Both the position numbers and the translations under genes were made by a program. This document shows, in pieces, positions 16,030 through 23,547 of a DNA stretch of 23,547 nt (the stretch's first letter is position 1; each line of letters starts with the position of its first letter). Below the pieces are notes generated by a model. That model did not search any database. It was not told the DNA's origin and saw nothing but the letters and a program-made list of their open reading frames with translations. This DNA comes from Chara braunii (Eukaryota; Streptophyta; Charophyceae; Charales; Characeae): positions 802,592-826,138 of the forward strand of contig BFEA01000402.1 of NCBI GenBank assembly GCA_003427395.1, given 5' to 3'.

Positions 16030-16280
16030 GTGTCTGGCAAGGTTGGTGCAGTGATGCACAGCATACCTACTCCAAAAAAAGATTAAAAAAAAAACGAGAA
16101 AACGAACATTGCGGTGAAGTCTCACAGCATACTCACACTAGTACATTTTCCAGTTCTCTGTGGTCGTAATTGCGGTCAGGTGCATCCATGCCGGGTTGGA
16201 AACGTGGTCTTATACATCAAGAAAATGCCTCGCATGAGTATGCCCTCAGAAGTATTATCCAGGAACGGAAAAAGTCTTAT

Positions 16281-16462
16281 AACTCTTGAAATACTGCGAA
16301 TGTGGCCACAAATATAGTCACAGCTCTTGAAATACTGCGAATGTGGCCACAAATATAGTCATAACTCTTGAAATACTGCGAATGTGGCCACAAATACTCA
16401 CAACTCTTGAAATACTGCGAATGTGGCCACAAATAGTTACAACTCTTGAAAAGCTGCGAATG
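16281..16462. repeat. ~40-bp tandem repeat, 4.5 copies
   Basis: Units starting AACTCTTGAAATACTGCGAA and containing TGTGGCCACAAATA begin at about 16281, 16322, 16363, 16402 and 16441, with periods of 41, 41, 39 and 39 bp. Each unit contains the palindrome TGTGGCCACA. The last copy is diverged. Confidence 0.92.
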
Positions 16463-17756
16463 CGGTGAGAAATGGGAGGCAAGGAGAGTTCTTCTGTCCA
16501 CCCCAGTCCCGGGCGGCATTTGCAGCCCAAGGAGTTTCACAACCTTGTGCCTATTGGATTTTCGCGTCACGAAGAAAAATTGTTGAGCCCTTCCCATGTG
16601 GCTCAAAGATGTACACCCTTGTTGTGCCAATTGGTATATATAAGCAGACCATAAGCTGACTTCTCAAGTTGATGCCATTGTAACGAGCAGGTTTGTCTGA
16701 TCGGGTGCGAGTAGCTCAAGCACAACACCGGTGCAATCTTTCGAAGCAACAGTGTAGTTTGTACGAAGTGACGTTTGTTTGAAGATTACATCACTGAATG
16801 TGTACAACAAGGGTGTACACATTCAGCCACATGGGCAGGGCTCAACAATTCAGCAATTTTTACGAAGCTTCACAGTTCCTTCACTGAATATACGTGAAAC
16901 CGTGCACAGCACAAGAGGTACTGTGACCACACTGACAGTTCTTACGAAGCTGCACAGTAGTTTTTCAGAGATGTACAGGTAGATAAGCAGATGGATGGTG
17001 GGCTGATCGAATTTTGCGGAAAACCGGAGGGGTTACCAACTTACCATGGGTACAATAATATCAGCACGCACACTGTTAGGAAAACAAAAAAAAAAAAGAA
17101 GAATGAATTCAATAAATTAATAATCGGATGGAGAGTCGTTGGAGACTAGTTAGTTGGACTGCCCAGGCCGCGGCTTGGACCCCCGCCAGAACCTGCCCGA
17201 GTTGCCCGGCTTGGTGGGCTGTCCAGATGGGCCAGCGTGAAATAGTGAAATGGCCAATATCGGGGCCGGCAGGGCCGCTAGCAGCCGTGGAGCGATCTTC
17301 AGGTGCCAGGTAGAAGGGGTCCCATACGGCTTTAGACCACCATTTTTTTTCTATTGCGAGATCTCGGTTGTTGATGAAACAAGATCAACAGCCCACATCT
17401 CACGCTCTCGCCCGATGCTTCTTTCGGTGTGGAACCTGCCCGAGCAAACGCCGGGCGCACTCGAATTTGAAGTAAAAAAAAAATTCGAACGCTAGGCGTT
17501 TGTTTCAATTTTTATGCCCGGCTTTCCCTGCGCGGGCTGCTTTCCCCTCTCATCCTCGCCACCATCACAACAGCACCATCCATGCTGTCATCCGATTGGC
17601 CGACCTTTGTTGTGCACCACCGCCATGCTCGGTCTTTGACAAAGGAGGTACCTTTTTTCTTCCTTCACCCCACCCTGCTCAGGCTAGCACTCAATGACTC
17701 AGTGAGAACTAGGAATAAATGACTCGGGACGTGACACATACATAGGGACTCAGAGT
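16463..17756. other. Intronic stretch without recognised gene
   Basis: CCAATTGG followed by TATATAAG (about 16629-16642) looks like a core promoter, but no reading frame behind it is convincing. TGAATGTGTACA / TGTACACATTCA (16795-16826) is a 12-bp inverted repeat. TTACGAAGCTTCACAG and TTACGAAGCTGCACAG recur about 85 bp apart. The GCCCGG-rich part (17155-17470) recalls the hAT MITE termini without a clear alignment. Confidence 0.4.
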
Positions 17757-17865
17757 ACCAATCTTTGCCCGAATACAACGCACGGTCACTATTGCCGTAT
17801 TTCGGGCAAATTTCAGTCTAGATACAGCAACAATGACCATACATTTTATTTGGGTGAAGACGGTA
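17757..17865. mobile_element. Hairpin element family, copy f
   Basis: 109 bp, TA at both ends. Left TTTGCCCGAATACAACGCAC, right TTTATTTGGGTGAAGACGG; the inner CGGTCACTATTGCCGTATTT pairs with ATACAGCAACAATGACC. Same length as copy e. Confidence 0.8.
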
Positions 17866-17963
17866 GGACTCAGGCTAGGACGACGCAGATGACTACAGAG
17901 GACTCATACTGCTCAGACTTGAACTAGGTCTCAGACGGCTAGGACTCAGGCTAGGACTCAGAC

Positions 17964-18073
17964 TGCCGTCTTCCCCTGAATACAACGCACGGTCTTTATA
18001 GATGTATTTGAGGCGACGTTTAGTCGAGATTCAGCTTTAATGATGGTATGTTCTATTGGGGGGGAAGAGGGTA
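17964..18073. mobile_element. Hairpin element family, copy g
   Basis: 110 bp from TGCCGTCTTCCCCTGAATAC to GGGGGGGAAGAGGGTA. The inner GTCTTTATAGATGTATTTG pairs with ATTCAGCTTTAATGATGG. It abuts copy h without a spacer. Confidence 0.75.
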
Positions 18074-18172
18074 GGAATACAACATACGGTCATTATAGCT
18101 GTATCTAGACTGAAAGATGCCTCAAATACAGCTATAAAGACGGTACGTTGTATTCGGGGGAAGAAGGAAGTA
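18074..18172. mobile_element. Hairpin element family, copy h
   Basis: It begins directly after copy g as AATACAACATACGGTCATT and ends GTATTCGGGGGAAGAAGGAAGTA. ATAGCTGTATCTAG pairs with CAAATACAGCTATAAAG. The left terminal ~12 bp are missing, apparently shared with or lost to copy g. Confidence 0.75.
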
Positions 18173-18243
18173 CTGAGGCCAGACTTCACGACTTGGACTC
18201 AGATTAGGGACTTAGACTTAGGACTCACAATAGGGACGTGGAC

Positions 18244-18345
18244 TACCTTCTTCCCCTGAACATAATAATAATGCAGCCTGATAGTGAATGTATAGCTATG
18301 TTTCTGATCAGGTACGGCCAAAATCAGGTGTGCACTGTGTTTGAC
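18244..18345. mobile_element. Hairpin element family, copy i (right end lost)
   Basis: TACCTTCTTCCCCTGAACAT opens it, and the right part ends GTGTGCACTGTGTTTGACG without the closing GAAGACGGTA. The interior resembles copy c (GTGAATGTATAGC, GTACGGCCAAAAT). Confidence 0.55.
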
Positions 18346-18929
18346 GTCCCACAACGCTTTAATTGTGGCTGTGGTGTCGGAGTCAAACTGTTATTTCTCT
18401 ATTTAGTATTTTACTATTTTCACAAAACAATATTTTAGATGCTCGCTCTTCTTCTTGGGTTGGAACGTGGAAAATCAATCATTGCCAGTTTATGCTGGAC
18501 GAAATATTTGCGGTTTTGGCATGCTCGGTTCTTTCTTCATCAGTTCTTTGTTGGATCTGTGATTTGTGGATTGGGAGAAAAAAAAACGCGCAAGTGATTT
18601 TTGCCTGTTGGATATTTCCGAAACCTAACAGCAAAATCTGTGAAAGCCAGAAAGCTGTCTTCTTGATCTGGTTAAGGTGTGCATCCTTCGCAGCGAGCTG
18701 AACGGTGAACACCCATGAAGACATTCAGCTCTCCGATTTCTGAGAAAGTGGATGCGCAGAGATGTCAGAACCTCTTCTCTGAGTCGATTTTGACTTCCAT
18801 CGTCAGTCTCTTAAACATTTCTAGTATTTTCTAGTATTTTTCTACGCATTTTCCTTGAGAGGATTTTGATGAAGTGACTGCTTCACATCGCTCTTCTCAT
18901 ACCGATGCAAATCTGCTTTTCTTTTGTCC

Positions 18930-19480
18930 TCTTCGCCGTCCATCCTTTCCTCTAATGCCTGCCTCTCATTCTCCTCATCGTCCTCTTCAACTCTGGATCC
19001 TTGCGCTCACCTCCTCTTTCTTCTCTTCCCTCTTTGTCATATTATCAGCGTCCTCCTCCTCCCTTGTTGTCATCCTCCTCTTCGTACTCCTCTCTCTCCC
19101 TCGTTATCGTTGTCCTCCTCTTTACCCTTACCCTCCTCGGCGTCATCATTGTTCTCCATCCCTCACCCCCTTCCCCTCCTCCTCCGCCCTCGTCGCCTCC
19201 TCCTCCTCTCCCCTCGTTGTTCTCCTCCTCCTCCTTGTCCTCTTCGTCCTCCTCCTTGCCCTCCTCCTCGTCCACTCCTCATCCTCCCTCGTTGTTGTCC
19301 TCCTCCTCCTCCTCCTCCTTGTCCTCTTCGTCCTCCTCCGCCTCGTCCTCCTCCTTGCCCTCCTCCTCGTCCACTGCCGCCTCTCTCACTATCGGTGTTT
19401 TTGTCATTCCATCGTTCTTATTGTCATTGTCCTCCTCCCTCGCCATCATTGCCTTTGTCGTCTCTCCTCTCTTCTTTGTC
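18930..19480. repeat. Polypyrimidine (TCCTCC)n-rich tract
   Basis: About 550 bp of C/T-rich sequence with TCCTCCTCC and TTGTCCTCTTCGTCC repeats (e.g. 19208-19262, 19299-19375). All three + frames stay open (Ser/Pro/Leu-rich), as do minus frames (Glu/Asp-rich), which is compositional. It may act as extended intronic pyrimidine sequence, but lies 350 bp before the next acceptor. Confidence 0.85.
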
Positions 19481-19830
19481 ATATGACTCATCTCCTTTCT
19501 TTTTTTTTTTCCTTTCCCATTTCGTTATGTCCTCTCCTCCTCTCTTTTTTCGCAATCTCTCCTTTTGAAAATTTATTTCCCACTCCTTCTTGGTGATGGT
19601 GGATGTGGTAAAAGAATTCAGAGGTGTGTTGCCCAAAGACTAATGCCAATGAACTATTTGCTGATGTCAACCTATTTTCGGGCTTTTACTGGGCTTCCCA
19701 AAAAATTATCATTTTTAATTAGTAATTTCTGATGCTAAACTATTTGCTGATGTCAACCTATATTTCTAACATCATCAAACTCTGATTTGTCGATCACCGT
19801 CCTTTCCTCGTCTGCGCTTTGCTTCAACAG

Positions 19831-19879
19831 GATGCGCACGAGGAGAGCAAGCTTGTCACTAGAGCAGATTCCTTTAAAG
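19831..19879 (+). CDS. SYP1: SYP1-type syntaxin, third exon
   Basis: It encodes DAHEESKLVTRADSFK plus one base (phase 1). DAHEESK(L)VT(R/K)A is the most characteristic stretch of plant SYP1 syntaxins, linking helices Ha and Hb. The acceptor is GCTTCAACAG|GAT and the donor AAAG|GTACGT. Joined to exon 2 it reads ...HKLQ DAHEESK..., with no gap relative to the family. Confidence 0.93.
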
Positions 19880-20960
19880 GTACGTAGTCAAAGAGGCAGA
19901 GAAAGTTTGCTTGGGGGGGGTTGTGAGGGGTTTGATTTTGGGGGGGTGTGGGGGGGGGGGGGAGGGGACAGGGTTTGGAATGGAAAAGAAGTGGGGGGAA
20001 TTTTTTTTTGGAGGTTGGCGGGGAAGCCGGGGACAGTCAAGGTTGAGGCCCACCTGACCCGTGTTGGAAATCGGGGGAGGGGGCTGTTTTAGAGGGGCTT
20101 AGTTTGGGCCAGCTTTGCACCTACACGGTTCATCTATCTCCCACCACACCTCATGGACTGGGTTTTGGAGATGAGGTGGGTTAAGGTGGGGTGGGGTGGG
20201 GTGGGGTTTATTACGAGAAGCCAATTGTTCCACAGGGTTTCGATAAGGAGAGAAATCGACTCCCCTCCCCTCTTTTTTGCGAGTGGTGGCAGGCAAATTC
20301 GGTTTTGGTTACTGATTACTTCTTGTGCAGATCGGCAATTACCCAATCTGCACATGATGCTCTGTATGGACCTGGAATCGCAGCAATTATCCATTCAGTA
20401 GAGCAGCCGCGCCGACGGTTGGCGCCCCTGGATTGGTCGGGGGCCCACCAGCCGACTGTCGGACTGGTCGGGGGTCGGTCGGCACCCGCTTTTTTTTTTT
20501 AGGGTGGTGGGGGGGGTGTCCAGAACCCCATCAACACCCCCATACAACCCCCATACAACCCCCATACAACCCCCATACAACCCCCCCCCCGCATCAACCC
20601 CCTACGACCCCCCTGTACCCCCCCTATACCTCCCTCATAACTCCCCGTACCTGCCCGCCCCCCCCTCACCATCCCCAAAGTTTCTCAGCGGATTTGGACT
20701 GTACTGAGTAAGTGTAGTATAGTGCTGAACTCAGATTTGAAAAAAAAAACAGTGGATGGCCCTCTACAGACTGCCGACCAGTCCGCCTACGGGTCCGCCC
20801 ACTGGTCAGTTCGATGAAATATGGTGCGATCTGTTTGTTTTCACTGAATGTGGGTACATTCATGATATCCATGGTGTAGAAGTACTATTTTATTTGTCAG
20901 TTCGAAATAGTCACTTGATAAATATGACTTAGGCGCAATCCTCTTTTCCGGTTTGTGCAG
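19880..20960 (+). other. Syntaxin intron 3 (1081 bp)
   Basis: Donor GTACGT, acceptor TTTGTGCAG. It contains G-rich tracts (19913-20000, 20185-20208) and a C-rich (CCCCCATACAA)n repeat. The direct neighbours TTGGCGCCCCTGGATTGG and CGGTCGGCACCC form no known gene. No coding exon recognised. Confidence 0.8.
20517..20645. repeat. (CCCCCATACAA)n tandem repeat
   Basis: An 11-bp unit is repeated about four times exactly (20535-20582), with degenerate units such as CCCCTGTACC and CCCCTATACC after it. It is strongly strand-asymmetric; on the minus strand it offers G-runs that could form quadruplexes. Confidence 0.85.
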
Positions 20961-21049
20961 CCCTCAAGGAGAGGATGGAATCGGATATTGATGAGGTCAG
21001 CAGGTTGGCCCATGGCATCAAGACCAGGCTGGAGCAACTGGACAAAAAG
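20961..21049 (+). CDS. SYP1: SYP1-type syntaxin, fourth exon
   Basis: After completing the split Ala codon it encodes ALKERMESDIDEVSRLAHG and IKTRLEQLDKK, helix Hb of the Habc domain (family pattern KA(L/I)(K/R)(E/Q)RME.D(I/V)DEV..(I/L)A..IK..LE.LD). The acceptor is GTGCAG|CCC and the donor AAG|GTAAGC, phase 0. Exons 3 and 4 together make 46 codons. The Hc helix, SNARE motif and C-terminal anchor are not in the remaining 2.5 kb, so at least one more long intron follows. A multi-exon layout recalls SYP13-type rather than single-exon SYP11/12 genes of flowering plants (inference). Confidence 0.93.
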
Positions 21050-22260
21050 GTAAGCTTGATTTTTTTTATTTATTTTTTTGAAAAAAGGTCTACAAAATTC
21101 TTTCAGATTCTGCATGTCTCGTTTGCTAATTTTGGATATTGTTGGAAGTTGGCCCGGCAACCAGTTGGTGATACAAAAAGTCATCTGATAAAAAAATTGA
21201 ATTGTGAAGCCATAATGATCTGTGTTAGTCTCCGGGCGGCCCGGCTGGGGGAAGGTTCCCTGGGTATCCTCCTGGGCGGCCCGGGCCAGGGAGGGCCGAG
21301 GCAGGGTCCCGGGCGATCCCAGCACATAATATTTAAAAAAAAAGAAAAAAAAATCCGAAAAAAAAATGTTGTGTAAAATTGCAATACAAATGACTTCTGG
21401 ATGACGGACACCTCAAAATTCCTTGTTAGTTTTAAGATAAAAATAAAATAAATGAGAAAAACATGAGTCCAAAATGTACCCTTTTAACCCCTTTAGTCAC
21501 TGTTTATACCCCCCAACCCCCACTGGATGAACCATCACCAAAACCGATGTTAAGACCAGATTCTGACTGCGTAGGCCAAGCGCAGTCCTGGCCTGAAGTC
21601 TTTTTTTTTTTTTTTTGGGGATCCGTGCCTCTTTTTTGACCTGTCTGGTTTTGCCGGGCGACCTCCACTCTGCCCAACTGGCCCAGGGGTCTAGTCCCAA
21701 ACGCTGAGCTTTCTATCACGTGTGGCATGGTGGGACGGAGCTCTGCGGTTGATGTATTGCGAATCTACCGGTACCAAAATACAGGAGAATAACCTATTAG
21801 ATTTAGTCATTTTGTAGAATTTTTTTTTGACGTGAAATCCGTTTTGTAGTATGCGTTGGCCCTTTTGGTTTGGGCGGGAAGCCATTTTCCATTGAGAAAA
21901 CTACCCTACCGAGGGGAGGGTACATTTCTCAACNGCAGTGCCTTTCCTTTTTTTTGTTTTTTNAGACCTCATTGCATCCTGAAANGGAGGAACTCTGACA
22001 GCTGTGTGTTGGCTGTCTGGCATCAAACTCGTTTCCTTCTTTGGGCAATGAATGCATTTGGCCATCCACGTCGTCCCTGTCCATTTTACAAATGGTGACC
22101 TACTGTCCCCTCACCACGGGGAGTATCCCTTTTTCACGGAGACGTTCACTCCGACTGTTCCAGACATGTTTCATTTCTCCCAGTAAGGAGAAAAGCTGTT
22201 TCTAGCGTTTTTTTCAGTAGTCTGGATTCCGTAATTCTGGGCCTAAATCCTCCTCCGTGC
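21050..22260 (+). other. Start of syntaxin intron 4; no exon recognised
   Basis: It begins GTAAGCTTGATTTTTTT. Apart from the hAT-like segment (21230-21395), a T-run (21601-21616) and isolated N calls (21934, 21963, 21985), nothing is recognised. No segment encodes the expected continuation of the syntaxin. Confidence 0.6.
21230..21395. mobile_element. Diverged relative of the hAT MITE family (copy 4)
   Basis: TGGGCGGCCCGGGCCAGGGAG, a GGGTCCCGGGCGATCCCAGC block, A-runs and AATCCGAAAAAAAAATGTTG follow the order of copy 1 (5935) in the same orientation. No TIR or TSD was found, so it is an eroded fragment. Confidence 0.5.
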
Positions 22261-22328
22261 AAGCACAAATTCGAACCGGCGACCTCGGCCTCAAGAGCCA
22301 AGTCTCTTAACCACTACAGCCAGGACAC
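22261..22328 (-). pseudogene. tRNA-like relic
   Basis: On the minus strand, CTGGCTGTAGTGGTTAAGAG resembles the D-arm/box A and GCCGGTTCGAATTTG the T-arm/box B. TTGGC and GCCGA can close an anticodon arm with loop TCTTGAG. The T-stem and acceptor stem do not pair, so this is a tRNA pseudogene or a SINE head. Confidence 0.5.
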
Positions 22329-22511
22329 GGTGTTCAAAAGTGGAATCGTACCGGTCGTGATATCCACCCCACCCCTGCAAGGCTGTAGTGTCCAACTCAA
22401 CACACACCACACGCAACACCCACGGACACGGCAATTCTCGTACACTTCGCTCTGTAGTCAGCACGTAACCCCCGCTGTTCGAATTTATTAATGTCGACAT
22501 GGCGTCACACC

Positions 22512-22532
22512 GTTGAGTTTTCTAAACTCAAC
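22512..22532. repeat. 9-bp hairpin GTTGAGTTT/AAACTCAAC
   Basis: Perfect arms with a 3-nt loop. The following 50 bp hold no terminator or gene context. Confidence 0.5.
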
Positions 22533-22601
22533 AACCGTAGGTGGGACCAGACCCCAGGCGTGCTGGGCCGGGCGATGGCTCAACATAGATAATGATACTA
22601 A

Positions 22602-22723
22602 TTTTTTTTTTTTTTTTTTTTTTTTTTCCTAATGTGGTCCGATGGACCACTGATCAGATATTCAACTGATCTATCTGATCAGAACAGATACTACACTTGA
22701 TCTATTTTTAGCCAAACAAGTGG
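22602..22723 (-). pseudogene. U2 snRNA retropseudogene with poly(A) tail
   Basis: On the minus strand TTTGGCTAA, GATCAAGTGTAGTATCTGTT, AATATCTGAT and GTGGTCCATCGGACCAC are U2 landmarks. The branch-point-pairing GTAGTA is intact. A small insertion (AAAT) and a partial duplication (GATCAGATA) disturb the 5' domain, and the first ~12 nt are diverged. After stem-loop IIb the sequence turns to ATTAGG and 26 A (22602-22627). The Sm site and 3' domains are absent. Loss of the 3' part with an A-tail indicates reverse transcription of a truncated U2 RNA. Confidence 0.82.
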
Positions 22724-22738
22724 ACCTGCCGCAGCTAC

Positions 22739-22822
22739 GCTGTGGCGAAGGACGATGACAAAAACATTTTGCAAAACACCGCTGTGGCGAAGGACGATGA
22801 CAAAAACATTTTGCAAAACACC
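22739..22822. repeat. Perfect 42-bp tandem duplication
   Basis: The 42-bp unit beginning GCTGTGGCGAAGGACGATG is present at 22739-22780 and identically at 22781-22822. It lies just upstream of the composite satellite. Confidence 0.95.
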
Positions 22823-22845
22823 ACAGCCATCAGTTGGACCCCATC

Positions 22846-22879
22846 TAGGGGTAGATTCGTTCGATTTTGCTCATCCTAC

Positions 22880-22917
<38 letters not shown>

Positions 22918-23076
22918 CGCACACACGCATGCGCCCGTGTAGTAGGTTATATTTCAATGTTCTAGCAGAAGATTCCACTTTCATCGGTAGGATGAGCAAA
23001 ATCGAACGAATCTACTGCTATTGCCTCTCATTTTGATGTTCTAGCTCTAGATTCATTCGATTTTCGATGGAAGTAC

Positions 23077-23166
<90 letters not shown>

Positions 23167-23295
23167 ACACGCACACGCGCACACACGCACGCGTGTGTAG
23201 TAGTGTATTTCGATGTTGTAGCGGAAGATTCCACTGTCATCGATAGGATGAGCAAGATCGAACGAATCTACTGCTAGAGTAGTGTATATTTCGAT

Positions 23296-23341
<46 letters not shown>

Positions 23342-23474
23342 ACACACACACACATGCGCACACACCTGTGTAGTGCTGTATATTTTGGTGTTCTAGCGGA
23401 AGATGCCACTTTCATCCATAGGATGAGCAAAATCGAACGAATCTACTGCTATATCTCTCTGCGTGCATGGCTGG

Positions 23475-23547
<73 letters not shown>
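22846..23547. repeat. Composite satellite with (CA)n and long (CT)n tracts
   Basis: A conserved module (GAAGATTCCACTTTCATCG, GGATGAGCAAAATCGAACG, AATCTACTGCT) occurs at about 22967-23018, 23224-23274 and 23398-23450. An inverted end of it (AGATTCGTTCGATTTTGCTC) lies at 22853-22872. Between modules are (CA)n/(CG,CA) tracts (22881-22935, 23166-23190, 23341-23368) and CT tracts (23081-23157, 23298-23338, 23480 to the window end). The array runs off the window. Confidence 0.92.

Larger units (their letters stand above)
17676..18243. repeat. Degenerate GACTCAG minisatellite interrupted by hairpin elements
   Basis: GGACTCAG, GACTCAGNCT and CTAGGACTCAG recur between and around the hairpin copies (17690-17756, 17866-17963, 18173-18243). 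Each hairpin sits exactly between blocks of this repeat, so the two may have amplified together or the array was a repeated target. Confidence 0.65.
12916..19830 (+). other. Syntaxin intron 2 (6915 bp)
   Basis: It is bounded by GTACAT and GCTTCAACAG. Contents: a foldback element (13177), T-runs (13374-13410, 13575-13605), a G-rich tract (14012-14050), a TTCAATAGGGTTTCG repeat (14139-14332), a hairpin-element cluster (14321-18345), an N-gap and rRNA fragment (15382-15612), a 40-bp array (16281), and a polypyrimidine tract (18930-19480). Because a gap and foreign-looking rRNA lie inside, its true length is uncertain. The stretch 18346-18930 shows no recognisable feature. Confidence 0.75.

Noticed and set aside
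16281-16462. CRISPR-like array
   Set aside because: Repeats and 'spacers' are the same sequence; it is a simple tandem repeat in eukaryotic DNA.
16629-16660. Promoter with CCAAT and TATATAAG
   Set aside because: The motifs are present but no credible transcript or reading frame follows; kept only as a remark.
18363-18724. Open frames of 80-112 codons on both strands
   Set aside because: No similarity recognised, no splice or start context, and overlapping on both strands.
18874-19596. 240-codon Ser/Leu/Pro-rich reading frame
   Set aside because: The frame runs through the polypyrimidine tract, overlapping frames are equally open, and it lies inside the syntaxin intron.
22261-22328. Functional tRNA gene
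   Set aside because: T-stem and acceptor stem do not pair and loop position 33 is not T.

Overview
The window looks like nuclear DNA of a plant-lineage (streptophyte) eukaryote with a large, repeat-rich genome. The main evidence is a SYP1-type syntaxin split into short exons by introns of 1-7 kb, plant-type U6 and U2 snRNA relics, tRNA-headed SINE-like repeats, small TIR elements with target-site duplications, and long homopolymer and microsatellite tracts. A charophyte alga would fit; that is inference.

Layout. 1-1380: A-rich DNA with N calls and a 393-bp element with ~80-bp inverted termini. 1583-2459: visibly chimeric assembly, holding a poly-T/poly-G run, a loxP mate-pair linker and a back-to-back Tn5 mosaic-end (Nextera) junction flanked by a false ~250-bp duplication. 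It interrupts a minus-strand protein fragment (1737-2699) with a Josephin-like papain-fold segment followed by a RING-type zinc finger. 2760-4425: a repeat family carrying a hammerhead-ribozyme-like core, in inverted copies, with a purine-rich tract between. 5383-7716: two U6-derived pseudogenes, a hAT-type MITE with a perfect 8-bp TSD, tRNA-derived repeats and a second, 620-bp relative of the first TIR element. 7717-11166: palindromes, another SINE and a second hAT MITE with a perfect TSD.

11167-21049: 5' part of the syntaxin gene on the + strand. Four exons are supported (start in or before 11194, ending 11298; 12859-12915; 19831-19879; 20961-21049). All have GT/AG boundaries and consistent phases, giving a continuous Habc-region coding sequence. 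SNARE motif and membrane anchor lie beyond the window. Intron 2 (6.9 kb) holds a cluster of about nine ~110-bp hairpin elements, some embedded in a GACTCAG minisatellite, a 40-bp tandem array, and a fragment of bacterial/organellar SSU rRNA next to an N-gap.

21050-23547: intron 4 and beyond, with a tRNA-like relic, a poly(A)-tailed U2 pseudogene and a composite satellite with long (CT)n and (CA)n tracts. The syntaxin is the only confidently identified protein gene; nearly all other long ORFs are products of low-complexity sequence.
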